This document shows, piece after piece, positions 1-8,125 of a stretch of 64,000 nucleotides of DNA (its first letter is position 1; each line of letters opens with the position of its first letter). The DNA comes from Clostridia bacterium (GTDB lineage Bacteria; Bacillota; Clostridia; Oscillospirales; CAG-272). The stretch is from positions 1 through 64,000 of the forward strand of contig JAFQRL010000024.1 of the NCBI GenBank assembly GCA_017410065.1. The letters run 5' to 3'. The position numbers and the translations under genes were made by a program. The notes below the pieces were generated by a model. That model worked only from the letters and a program-made list of their open reading frames with translations. It was not told the origin of the DNA and did no database searches.

Positions 1-246
1 GCCGTCTGCCGCAGCAGCGAGACCGTCTGCACCGAAGATGGGATTTGTTGCGTTGGAAATATCAACGTATGCCGAGCCGTCATACATATGAAGCTCTACG
101 TCAAGATTACCCGCAACGATCTTGTTACCTGCCGAGGTAACCGAATCGGTGAACCACGCGAAGGTCGTTCCAACCAACATTGATACTGTCATTACCAATG
201 CGAGGATAGCGGAAAGCAACGCGCGCTTCGTGCTTGTCTTCTTCAT
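1..246 (-). CDS. TasA/camelysin-like secreted protein with SipW-type signal peptide (C-terminus cut by window)
   Basis: The 82 visible residues start with a basic stretch (MKKTSTKR), a hydrophobic core and the motif TTFAWFTDS, the hallmark of signal peptides processed by SipW-type signal peptidases. The segment after it (SVTSAGNKIVAGNLDVEL) resembles the start of the TasA/camelysin beta-rich domain, whose members form matrix fibres or surface proteins. The ATG is preceded by GGAGG at good spacing. The gene runs off the left edge, so its length is unknown. A matching SipW-like peptidase is encoded at 11.8-12.7 kb and two more substrates flank it. The family call is firm for the signal peptide and tentative for the mature domain. 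Confidence 0.75.
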   Translation of the reverse strand, partial: MKKTSTKRALLSAILALVMTVSMLVGTTFAWFTDSVTSAGNKIVAGNLDVELHMYDGSAYVDISNATNPIFGADGLAAAADG

Positions 247-415
247 AATTGTCCTCCAAAGATTTTTTGTTTTTTGTCTTTAAATATGTGCGAGAATATT
301 ATCTCACATTATAATTATATATTTTTTAATAACACTTGTCAAGAAGTTTTGGTAATTTCCTGAACGATTTTTGTATTTTTGTTAAACATTTACTGTTTCT
401 TAAGCGTAGCACACC

Positions 416-737
416 CTGTCATCCTGAGCCTGTCGAAGTTTTGCGAGCGAGAAGCGAGCAAAACCGAGGAGCAAAGCGACGAAGGGATCTCGCCCGTCCA
501 CCCTCTCGGGATAATGAAAACTAACGTCAAATCCGCTCAACGAGCGGTATATTTGCTATTCGTCGGTCGTACACGCCGAATAACGCAAGATACCGTTAAA
601 AACGGTATGCATCAAGGCGAAAGCCTTGTATATCATCAGCCGTAGGCTGCATATCTCGCTCTCCGTCCGAGATCCGACCGCAGGCGGTCGCCCTTCGGGT
701 TTCGACTTCGGGCTTCGCCCTCCGCTCAAGATGACAG
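416..737. repeat. Dispersed mosaic repeat R1, copy 1
   Basis: The element is bounded by 13-bp inverted ends, CTGTCATCCTGAG on the left and CTCAAGATGACAG on the right. Inside are several mini-palindromes. A second copy lies at 24996-25209. Copy 1 is longer because hairpin units (549-660) are inserted in it; the same units lie outside copy 2, at 24885-24950. Short open frames across it are composition artefacts and are not called as genes. Confidence 0.7.
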
Positions 738-880
738 CGGACGGTGCCAGCCTCGTTTCTCATAATCAAGGCGAAAGCCTTGTATATCATCAGCCCTTTG
801 GGCTGTATATCATCAACACGCAAGTGTTGTATATCATCACGGCACAGCCGTGTATATCATCAGCCCCTCGGGCTGTATGG
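545..880. repeat. Mini-hairpin array with TATATCATCA linker
   Basis: Short perfect hairpins with different stems are separated by the constant word TATATCATCA. Examples are AAGGC-GAAA-GCCTT, AGCC-GTA-GGCT, GCCC-TTT-GGGC, ACAC-GCAA-GTGT, CGGC-ACA-GCCG and GCCC-CTC-GGGC. Several loops are GNRA tetraloops. The stretch 247-913 holds only this array, repeat R1 and AT-rich sequence; no gene is seen. Confidence 0.7.
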
Positions 881-913
881 AATCCGCCCTCACAGGATAA
901 ACCAAGCTAACGT

Positions 914-1333
914 TCAAAATTTAATCAAGCCGAGAAAATACGCCGCCGCCAGAACACCGAGAAGCACGACCGCAGAAAACACAAGCCCGAAAAGCCTGCC
1001 CGAGGGCTTTCTTCCGTGAGAGCGGCGAAGATATCTTGAAAGGGGATCGGTCCCCGAAACGAGCTTGCGCTCAAAGCTCCTTATCCACCGCACGTCGTCC
1101 TTTGATATCTGCTGCCTTTCCTCCTCCGAGCCCGAGGCAATAGCCTCCTTTGCAAGCCTGTACCTTGTGAGTCTGCCGAGAATACCCTCTCTGTCGGGGG
1201 CGCATCTTGTGTTGGTGAGTCGGACGGTGTAGCCCTCAACTCCGCCTGCCGATATACCCAGCTTCGCCGAGCAAAGCGCGTCAAGCTCAAAGTACGCCTC
1301 GTAAAATTCACCTCTTATTTTGTCTTTTTCCAT
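914..1333 (-). CDS. Hypothetical protein with one C-terminal membrane segment
   Basis: This 139-residue protein is not recognised. Residues 1-110 are charged and probably cytoplasmic; residues about 115-136 form a single hydrophobic helix (LFGLVFSAVVLLGVLAAAYF), so it is likely a tail-anchored or C-terminally anchored membrane protein. The ATG follows a good GGAGG. It stands alone, with R1/hairpin repeats downstream and a divergent oligogalacturonate lyase gene upstream. A second, smaller protein of similar design (soluble N-terminus, C-terminal helix) lies at 38994-39260, but the two show no obvious sequence similarity. Confidence 0.65.
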   Translation of the reverse strand: MEKDKIRGEFYEAYFELDALCSAKLGISAGGVEGYTVRLTNTRCAPDREGILGRLTRYRLAKEAIASGSEEERQQISKDDVRWIRSFERKLVSGTDPLSRYLRRSHGRKPSGRLFGLVFSAVVLLGVLAAAYFLGLIKF

Positions 1334-1521
1334 TTTCTTTTCCTCCGTTCCTTTTATAAATAGCCGTTATCCGTTTATTATCGCAGGGCAGGAAGATATT
1401 TCATATCTTTTAAGAAATTCCCTATAAATAAGCCGCCGTAAAGCCAATTATTTCCGAAGTAGGAAAATTTATTCGGGAAAAGCGGATTTTTCTACCGAGG
1501 GGAGATTTTTTCCAAAGCTTA

Positions 1522-1550
1522 TTGACAAAGGGGGTGATTTGCTGTAAAAT
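1522..1550 (+). promoter_or_regulatory. Sigma-A promoter of the oligogalacturonate lyase gene
   Basis: TTGACA at 1522-1527 and TAAAAT at 1545-1550 are separated by exactly 17 bp, 27 bp upstream of the start codon. No operator-like palindrome is obvious. Confidence 0.8.
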
Positions 1551-1577
1551 GAAAGCACCAAACCGAAGGAGAAGAAA

Positions 1578-2750
1578 ATGAAGACCTACGAATCCGAAAA
1601 GTTCACCTATGTGGATAAGGCAACGGGTGCCACCGTTACAAGGCTCACAGGTGCTTATTCAAACAGCAACCACCTTTATTTCACCAACAATTGCTTTTAT
1701 GACGAGGGCAGATCCATCGTGTTTTCAAGCGACCGCGACGGCACGCCGAATCTCTATTCCCTGAACCTTGAGAGCGGAGCTATCGAGCAGCTCACAGATC
1801 TTCCGAAAAAGACCTACCCCGGCTCAAACAGTCTTCAGCTCACCTTCGTTCACTCGGAGAGTGCCGTGGCAGTCTTTTGGGATCTTAAAGATCTTTTCGC
1901 CCTTGATCTGAAAACCAAGGAGCTTCGCAAAATATACACTCTCCCCGAGGGCTTCATCAAGCATATCGTCAGCATCGGGGCAGACGGCAAATACGCATAC
2001 ACCTCAAAGATAGAGGACGTCTCGGCAAGGCGCAAGGAAAACACCCTGCAAGGAACCTTCGACTGTCACCCCTATTCGGAAATACTTAAGATAGCAATAG
2101 ACGGCTCGGGGGCAGAGGCGGTCTACTCGGAGAACAACTTTATCGCCCACGTGAACGCCTCACCCACCGACAAGGATAAGCTCACCTTCTGCCACGAGGG
2201 CTTTTGGGAGCAGGTAGACCACAGGCTCTGGGCACTCGACTTAAAGTCGGGCGAGGTGAAAAAGCTCCACGTCTGCCGCGAGGGCGAGGCAATCGGCCAC
2301 GAATATTGGTTTGCAGACGGCAAGCGCATCGGCTACCACGGTCTCACCGATTGCAATAGAGTGGGCCCCACCGACGAGGAGCTCCTCGGCACCCCAAGGC
2401 TCGGAGCCGTAAACTTCGACGGCACAGATGACGTCTCCTACGACTTCCCCTTTAATATGGGGCATATCTTCTCGCTTAACGAGGGCCTCATCGTTGGAGA
2501 CGGCGACAGGCGCGGCAAATATCTCCGCCTCTGGAGGCTTGGCGAGGACGGATACGAGCAGCCTCGCGCCCTCTGCCTCCATAGATGCAGCTTCAAAAAT
2601 CAGCTCTGCCACGTCCACCCAAGGATCACCCCCGACGGCAAAGCTGTGCTCTATACCTCCGACGAATCGGGCTATAATCAGATATACCTCGTTAAAATCC
2701 CCGAAAACGTCAACTCCCTCCCCCTCCTCAGCACCCTCTCAAATTGCTGA
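1578..2750 (+). CDS. ogl: Oligogalacturonate lyase (PL22 family)
   Basis: The 390-residue protein matches the intracellular oligogalacturonate lyases that split di- and oligogalacturonides by beta-elimination into 4-deoxy-5-keto-uronates during pectin use. It should fold as a seven-bladed beta-propeller; blade-like repeats such as IVFSSDRDGTPNLYSL are visible. Residues corresponding to the known catalytic and Mn-binding set are present: His241 in GHEYW, and Gln342, His345 and His347 in NQLCHVHP. The length is normal. The ATG has GGAGAAG upstream and a perfect promoter. No other pectin genes are adjacent, so the oligomer importer and the later ketouronate steps must be encoded elsewhere. Confidence 0.88.
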   Translation: MKTYESEKFTYVDKATGATVTRLTGAYSNSNHLYFTNNCFYDEGRSIVFSSDRDGTPNLYSLNLESGAIEQLTDLPKKTYPGSNSLQLTFVHSESAVAVFWDLKDLFALDLKTKELRKIYTLPEGFIKHIVSIGADGKYAYTSKIEDVSARRKENTLQGTFDCHPYSEILKIAIDGSGAEAVYSENNFIAHVNASPTDKDKLTFCHEGFWEQVDHRLWALDLKSGEVKKLHVCREGEAIGHEYWFADGKRIGYHGLTDCNRVGPTDEELLGTPRLGAVNFDGTDDVSYDFPFNMGHIFSLNEGLIVGDGDRRGKYLRLWRLGEDGYEQPRALCLHRCSFKNQLCHVHPRITPDGKAVLYTSDESGYNQIYLVKIPENVNSLPLLSTLSNC

Positions 2751-2831
2751 AAAACAGCATTTTACCCACTATTTGCAAACAATAATTTGCATTTTTACCC
2801 ATTTTAAACCCTTTATAAACATCTATCAATA

Positions 2832-2890
2832 GAAAAAGAGCAAGAAGATCAGGGATAATTTTCCCTTGAAATTCTCGCTCTATTTTCTAT
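2832..2890 (+). terminator. Rho-independent terminator after ogl
   Basis: The stem AGAGCAAGAA/TTCTCGCTCT (2837-2846, 2872-2881) encloses a second hairpin GGGATAATTTTCCC and is followed by a short T-rich run. It resembles the terminators at 7932 and 62887, and like them it is followed at once by a mini-hairpin array. Confidence 0.6.
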
Positions 2891-2892
2891 TG

Positions 2893-2998
2893 GCGAAGCC
2901 AATTAATGACACACAGTGTCAATTCACGAAAGCTCAGCTTTCAATTCACGCCCAACAGGGCAATTCATTTTTTGCCTTGTGTCACTCCTGACACAAGG
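2893..2998. repeat. Mini-hairpin array with AATTCAC linker
   Basis: Hairpins GGC-GAA-GCC, GACAC-AC-AGTGTC, GAAAGCT-C-AGCTTTC and GCCC-AACA-GGGC are separated by the 7-bp word AATTCAC or AATTAAT, ending in a GCCTTGTGTC/GACACAAGGC palindrome at 2973-2999 that contains the addA stop codon. Confidence 0.6.
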
Positions 2999-5900
2999 CC
3001 ACCTCCACCTCCACTACGTCGCCGAGGGGCAAAGAGTATACCCCTACCTTTTCGGGCAGCTTACCAAACATTTTCTCAACGGCGAGGGCGTAATAGGAAA
3101 GCTGAAGGGTGTGGCTCGCTTTGAGCTTTGCCTCGGCGAGGTAGCGGTTTTCCCGCTCCTCCTTTGTGAGGCGGTCGGTCTTGTAGTCGTAAAGCCCGAG
3201 GGTGCCGTCCTCGTATTCAACTATGCAGTCGATAACGCCCTGCACAAGTATTTCCCTATCCGAGAGGGCTTCCCTTTGCTCGGGGTCCTCGGTGAATATA
3301 TGAGTTGGCAGAAGCACGTTGAAGCGAAGCTCTCGCCAAAGCTTTTTCGCCCCTCTCATTTCGGCAAAGAGGCGCGAGGATATAAAGGATCGGAGCTCGT
3401 TTTTGCGAACTCTCGCCTTGTCCTCCTCGGAGATAAAGCCCTCCGCAAGGAGCCTGTCAAGCTCGGAGTCCTCGCCATATTTTGCAAGCCGTTCAAGGTC
3501 GCAGAATTGGAGCACCATATGGGTCGCGATGCCTCGCTTCGCGCTCTCCTCTGCCTCTCTGCCAACCACAAAGGCGGGAAGTCTTCTCCGCTTTTCTTCC
3601 TCTGCCTCCTCATCGGTGAAAAGAAGCCTTGCCGTGTCGTATTCCTCAAGCACGTGAGGGGTGGTCCTTGAAACAGAAAGCTTCTCTGGGAGAGTGGTGA
3701 GGTATTTTCTCGGGTACTCATATCCAAACCTTTTGCAAAGCTCTGCCACAAGCTCGGGGTCCTCCTCGGGTAGTGAGACCGAGCCCACAGCCTCTGCGGC
3801 ATTTTCGCCCATATCGAATTCGGCTCTCTCCCCTATCTCAAATTCGGCGTCCTCGGCAGACTCCGCAGCCTCTCTCTCATCCCTCTCCGCCTCCGAGGGT
3901 GCAAGATAATTTTCGATAAAGTCCTCGGGATAAACGAATTTTCCGTCCATCGTTGCGGTGATAAGATCGAGATAGGTGCTCATAGCTCTCACGGTGTAGG
4001 GCGAGAGGCTCTCTCTTGCGTAAGCCACCTTTTCTTCAAAGCTATCCCTGGTTTTCGTCCTCGCCTTACCAACAACGTAAAGCTGCTCTCTCGCTCTTGT
4101 GAGTGCAACGTAAAGCACCCGAAGCTCCTCCTCGTGCTGCTTTCTCAAAATATAGTGGCAGTTCAGATCGTGGATAGGGCTCTCAACCACCGCAAGCCCC
4201 GAGGGCGTTCTCTGGCGGAAGGTTATTCCCATATCCGCAGAATAAACAAGCCTTGGGCGAGTGTCCTGGGAGGAAAACCTGCCGTTTGCACCGCAAAGGA
4301 ATACGATAGGATATTCAAGACCCTTTGAGGAATGGCAGGTGATTATCTTCACCGCATCCTGCATAGAGCCTGCGCGCTTATCGTCAAAGGCGGTCTTTTT
4401 ATCGTCTATTATATTATTAATGAAGTTAATGAAATTATAAAGCCCCTTATACGCCCCCGCCTCGTAGCTTCTGGCGTAATCGTAGAGCACCGTGAGATTG
4501 TCCGCGCCGCCGTTGTGAGAGGCAAGCGCCATAAGTCCGCACTCTCGGTAAAGCTTTGAGATCAGCGCATCAACTCCTATGCCCTCGGCTATGGTCCTGT
4601 AATATTCAAGTCGGGATATGAAATACGCGCCGCGCTCGTAGTCGGGATGAGCCTCGCAGTATTTTTTAACGTCCTCCCAAAGAGTGTCCGAGCCGCCGTC
4701 ACGCCTTATTCTGTAAAGCTCGTCTGCCGTAAAGGAGAAGATGGGCGAGCACATAAGCCCCGCAAGATATATATCCCTTCTAGGGTTGTCTATTGAATTA
4801 AGAAGGCAAAGCGCAAGCAGGACCTCCGAGGAGAGGAAGAAGCTTTTGGCTCCCGATATCTCCGCGGGAATACCTCTTTTTTCAAGTGCCTCGGCGTAAA
4901 TATGATCCTTGCCCTTTGCCGAGCGGATGATGATCGCAATGTCCGAGGGTCGGGGTGCTTCTCCGTTATTGAGCTTGCCCGACGCAAGAAGCTCGCTTAT
5001 CTTCTCCGCCACCACCTCTGCCTCGCTCATACCCGAGCCCGCGCTCTCATCCTCGTCCTCATCGTCGAGAGGCAACGCGCCGCTACCGTCGCAAACGCAG
5101 ACCACAGGTGCTCTGTATTCAACGTTTATATCCTTCTTTTCGTCGTAGACCTTGGAGAACTTGAGCTTGTCTCCGTCCTCGTAGCCGATGCTCTCGCCGA
5201 TCCTCGTGAATATCTTATCGAAGATACCGTTCACGAAATCAACTATTCCCTCATCGCACCTGAAGTTACCCGACATAAATACAGAAGCCTCGTCGCCCTC
5301 TGCCTCGGATAGCGGTGGGAAGGAAGCCTTCATAGCCGCAAATATCTCGGGTCTTGCAAGGCGGAAGCCGTATATGCTCTGCTTTATATCGCCAACCATA
5401 AAGCGGTTGTTTTTCTTTGATATGACCTTGAATATGCTGTTTTGCAGACTGTTTACGTCCTGATATTCATCAATATATATAGCCTCAAACTGATTTGAAA
5501 GGTTGATGGCAATATCGGTTGGCTCTCCGTCCTTCACAAGACATTCATAGCAAAGCCTCTCAATATCCGCATAGGAAAGAGCACCGCGCCGCTTCTTCTC
5601 CTCAAGGAAAAGAGTGTCGAATTTCTTCTCAAATCTATAAAGCACCAAAAGAAGCTTATGAAGCCCGGAAAGGCTATCAAGCCATTCCTTCTCGGTGTAT
5701 ATAAAGAATTGAAGGAGCTTATCCCTTATATCGGCTTTAAGGGCGTTTCTCTCCGCCGCATAATCCTCCATAAGCGGAGTTTTCTCAACTCCCTTTTTCA
5801 TTCTCGGAGCAGAAGGGATGCTAAAGCCGCAAACGGCTTCGCGAAGCTCGGTGTAGCTCTCTGCCGAGAGCACCTTATCCACTGCGGCAATATCGTTTTC

Positions 5901-6677
5901 GCAAAGCGCAAAATATATCTGCTCTCCAATAGAGCCCGAGGAAAGAGGAGCAAGATAGGCTATGAAGCGGTCTCTGTAATGGCTGAAAAGCTCTCTCGTT
6001 ATATCAAGAAGATATTTGCCGTGAGGGGTGTTCACAACGTCGGTAACACCGTCAGCATTGAAGATCTCAATAAGCGGAAGCATAGCGTCGATGCCACATT
6101 CGGAGGAATCAAACTTTGAATAAACAAGTCGGAATATCTCCGAGAGATCCTCCACCCTCTTGGAATCGGTGAGGCAGTCGCAAAGAGCCTCAAACTCCTC
6201 GGGTGTTGCCACCTCGCAAAGCTCCCCGCGATAGACCGCGCCGATAAGTCCGTCAAGCATAGAAATGGCAAGAAGGGTGCACTCCGCGGTGTCGGCAATA
6301 CGGTAGCCGCCGTTAAGACCCACTCTGTCTGCTCCCATTCTCAAAATATCGTTGCAGAAGGAATCTATGGTGCGTATCTTCGCCGAGGGAAGCATATTCA
6401 ATTGATGGCGAAGCCTTGCGTTTTCGGGGTTCTTCTCGCAGGCGTCCTCAAGAGCGCGAGTGAGCTTTGCCTTAAGCTCCCCTGCCGCCGCGACCGTGAA
6501 GGTCACGCAAAGAAGCGACTCAATGCTGACGGGGTTCTTCTCATCCGTCAGCGACCTTATCACTCTCTCGGTAAGCGTTGCCGTTTTTCCCGAGCCCGCC
6601 GCCGCCGAAACGAGAAGCGTCTTGCTCCTCTCCTCTATTGCCGATAGCTGCTCTGCCGTCCAAACTCTTTCTGCCAT
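2982..6677 (-). CDS. addA: ATP-dependent helicase/nuclease subunit A (AddA)
   Basis: AddA is the UvrD-type helicase and 5' nuclease of the AddAB complex that resects double-strand breaks for RecA loading. The 1231-residue protein opens with the Q-motif/Walker A region (AAAGSGKTATLTERV), has the SF1 motifs IDEYQDVN, VGDIKQSIYGFRLA and LYVALTRARE, and ends in a RecB-type nuclease domain with GVIDCIVEY and LYDYKTDR, which supply the metal-binding Asp, Asp and Lys. Length is typical. Its usual partner addB is not next to it: upstream is only an intergenic region and the divergent dus gene. The stop codon lies within the terminal palindrome of a hairpin array. Confidence 0.93.
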   Translation of the reverse strand: MAERVWTAEQLSAIEERSKTLLVSAAAGSGKTATLTERVIRSLTDEKNPVSIESLLCVTFTVAAAGELKAKLTRALEDACEKNPENARLRHQLNMLPSAKIRTIDSFCNDILRMGADRVGLNGGYRIADTAECTLLAISMLDGLIGAVYRGELCEVATPEEFEALCDCLTDSKRVEDLSEIFRLVYSKFDSSECGIDAMLPLIEIFNADGVTDVVNTPHGKYLLDITRELFSHYRDRFIAYLAPLSSGSIGEQIYFALCENDIAAVDKVLSAESYTELREAVCGFSIPSAPRMKKGVEKTPLMEDYAAERNALKADIRDKLLQFFIYTEKEWLDSLSGLHKLLLVLYRFEKKFDTLFLEEKKRRGALSYADIERLCYECLVKDGEPTDIAINLSNQFEAIYIDEYQDVNSLQNSIFKVISKKNNRFMVGDIKQSIYGFRLARPEIFAAMKASFPPLSEAEGDEASVFMSGNFRCDEGIVDFVNGIFDKIFTRIGESIGYEDGDKLKFSKVYDEKKDINVEYRAPVVCVCDGSGALPLDDEDEDESAGSGMSEAEVVAEKISELLASGKLNNGEAPRPSDIAIIIRSAKGKDHIYAEALEKRGIPAEISGAKSFFLSSEVLLALCLLNSIDNPRRDIYLAGLMCSPIFSFTADELYRIRRDGGSDTLWEDVKKYCEAHPDYERGAYFISRLEYYRTIAEGIGVDALISKLYRECGLMALASHNGGADNLTVLYDYARSYEAGAYKGLYNFINFINNIIDDKKTAFDDKRAGSMQDAVKIITCHSSKGLEYPIVFLCGANGRFSSQDTRPRLVYSADMGITFRQRTPSGLAVVESPIHDLNCHYILRKQHEEELRVLYVALTRAREQLYVVGKARTKTRDSFEEKVAYARESLSPYTVRAMSTYLDLITATMDGKFVYPEDFIENYLAPSEAERDEREAAESAEDAEFEIGERAEFDMGENAAEAVGSVSLPEEDPELVAELCKRFGYEYPRKYLTTLPEKLSVSRTTPHVLEEYDTARLLFTDEEAEEEKRRRLPAFVVGREAEESAKRGIATHMVLQFCDLERLAKYGEDSELDRLLAEGFISEEDKARVRKNELRSFISSRLFAEMRGAKKLWRELRFNVLLPTHIFTEDPEQREALSDREILVQGVIDCIVEYEDGTLGLYDYKTDRLTKEERENRYLAEAKLKASHTLQLSYYALAVEKMFGKLPEKVGVYSLPLGDVVEVEVALCQE

Positions 6678-6712
6678 TTTCCCTCTCCGTGAAGAATTTT
6701 TCTTTTTAACCT

Positions 6713-6741
6713 ATTTTACCACATTTTTTTGTCTTTTTCAA
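6713..6741 (-). promoter_or_regulatory. Sigma-A promoter of addA
   Basis: On the minus strand TTGAAA (6736-6741) and TAAAAT (6713-6718) are separated by 17 bp, 36 bp upstream of the addA ATG. Confidence 0.7.
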
Positions 6742-6779
6742 GCAAAAACAGGTACACCTCAAAATTATTTGTTCCTCAC

Positions 6780-6808
6780 TTGAAAAGTTTATAAGACTAT
6801 GATAAAAT
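6780..6808 (+). promoter_or_regulatory. Sigma-A promoter of dus
   Basis: TTGAAA (6780-6785), a 17-bp spacer and TAAAAT (6803-6808), divergent from the addA promoter. The dus transcript would have a leader of about 70 nt. Confidence 0.7.
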
Positions 6809-6886
6809 ATATGTAAAAGAGCGATAGCAGGCCGGGTGGCTGTCGGGCTTATTTTTTGAAGCTTTGAAAAAGGGGGAGAGGGACTT

Positions 6887-7927
6887 ATGCGCATAGGCGG
6901 CACCGAGCTTCGATATGGCGTGATGCTTGCACCGATGGCGGGCTACACAGACAGAGCAATGCGACTTATCTGCCGCGAGGCAGGCGCGGAATACACCGTC
7001 ACCGAAATGGTCAGCGCAAAGGCGGTGGTCTATAACGATAAAAAGACCTTCTCTCTTGCAAGAATACTTGCAGACGAGGGCCCTGTTGCTGTGCAGATAT
7101 TCGGCTCCGAGCCCGAGGTGATGGCAGAGGCGGCAAGAGTGCTCTCCGAGCCCTGCCCTATCGGGGCGGCACAGGACGAGGAGCTTGTGCGCACCTGCGC
7201 GGAATATCTTAAGGAGGGCGAGAGTGTGCCCTTCTCGCCTGTCTCCCCTGTGGCAATAGATATAAATATGGGATGCCCCGTGAAGAAGATATTCTCAAAC
7301 GGCGAGGGCTCGGCTCTTATGAAAAGCCCCCGTCTTATAGAAAAAATAGCCTCGGCGGTCAAGGGAGCAACTCCCCTACCCGTCACGGTGAAGCTTCGGG
7401 CGGGAATTGACGGCGAGCACTTAAACGCCATCGACTGCGCCAAGGCGGCAGAGGCGGGCGGAGCAAGCCTTATCTGTATTCACGGCAGAACCACAAAACA
7501 GATGTACGGCGGCTCGGCAGACCGAAAAATCATCGAAAAAGTAAAGAATTCTTTGCAAATACCTCTAATTGCCAACGGAGATATAGTCGACGGCGCATCT
7601 GCCGTCTCAATGCTGAAGGACACGGGAGCAGACGGCATTGCCATAGGTCGCGGCGCGGTCGGAAACCCCTTTATATTCTCCGAGATAGAGGCGGCACTTA
7701 AGGGTAAGGAGCACACGCCCCCATCCCTTGACGAGAGGATACACACGGCTCTGCGCCAGCTTTCATTAGCCGTTATCGAAAAGGGCGAGGCGGTTGCCAC
7801 CGCCGAGGCAAGAAAACAGATCGCCCTCTATATCCGCTCCTTCCGCGGCGCCTCTCAAATCAGAGCAAAAATAAACCTCGCAACCACCTTCTCCGAGGTG
7901 AAAGCCGCCCTTCTTTCAATTATTTAA
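6887..7927 (+). CDS. dusB: tRNA-dihydrouridine synthase (DusB-like)
   Basis: This FMN enzyme reduces uridines to dihydrouridine in the D-loop of tRNA using NADPH. The TIM-barrel signatures are present: LAPMAGYTDRAMR at the N-terminus, QIFGSEP, the active-site Cys in INMGCPVKKI, KLRAGID, ICIHGRTTKQMY and the phosphate-binding IANGDI and GIAIGRGAVGNPF. At 346 residues it is close to family length, with an insertion of about 30 residues before the catalytic loop. The ATG lies 6 nt after GGGGGAGAGGGA. It is a single-gene transcript ended by a strong terminator. DusB is the usual Firmicutes type; the exact subgroup is inferred. Confidence 0.9.
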   Translation: MRIGGTELRYGVMLAPMAGYTDRAMRLICREAGAEYTVTEMVSAKAVVYNDKKTFSLARILADEGPVAVQIFGSEPEVMAEAARVLSEPCPIGAAQDEELVRTCAEYLKEGESVPFSPVSPVAIDINMGCPVKKIFSNGEGSALMKSPRLIEKIASAVKGATPLPVTVKLRAGIDGEHLNAIDCAKAAEAGGASLICIHGRTTKQMYGGSADRKIIEKVKNSLQIPLIANGDIVDGASAVSMLKDTGADGIAIGRGAVGNPFIFSEIEAALKGKEHTPPSLDERIHTALRQLSLAVIEKGEAVATAEARKQIALYIRSFRGASQIRAKINLATTFSEVKAALLSII

Positions 7928-7931
7928 ATAG

Positions 7932-7989
7932 AAAAACGAAGCAAGAGTAAAACGAGAAGTTTACTTCACGTCCTTGCTTCGTTTTTTTA
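7932..7989 (+). terminator. Rho-independent terminator after dus
   Basis: The stem AAACGAAGCAAG (7934-7945) pairs with CTTGCTTCGTTT and runs into seven or more T residues. It shares the GCAAGA core with the terminators at 2832 and 62887. Confidence 0.85.
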
Positions 7990-7993
7990 TTAA

Positions 7994-8125
7994 ATCCTGC
8001 GAAGCAGGATATCATCGCGTAAGCGATTTCATCCACTTTAGTGGATTTATTCCGTCCCAGACGGATTTAATTGCGCTTTAGCGGATTATTCCGTCCCGGA
8101 CGGATTTAATTGCGCTTCAGCGCTT
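7994..8125. repeat. Mini-hairpin array between dus and mscL
   Basis: Hairpins ATCCTGC-GAA-GCAGGAT, CGC-GTAA-GCG, ATCCAC-TTTA-GTGGAT and two tandem units of about 33 bp containing CCGTCC-NNN-GGACGG and TTGCGC hairpins follow each other with short AT-rich linkers. The last hairpin (GCGC-TTCA-GCGC) contains the mscL stop codon, so it may also end that transcript. Confidence 0.6.

Noticed and set aside
545..880. CRISPR-like array
   Set aside because: The constant parts are only 7-10 bp, the variable parts are self-complementary hairpins rather than spacers, and no cas gene is present.
336..1019. Several overlapping open frames of 60-95 codons
   Set aside because: They lie in repeat R1 and the hairpin array, overlap each other in different frames and lack ribosome sites.
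2916..3671. 251-codon frame opposite the end of addA
   Set aside because: It is antisense to conserved nuclease-domain codons and begins within a hairpin array.
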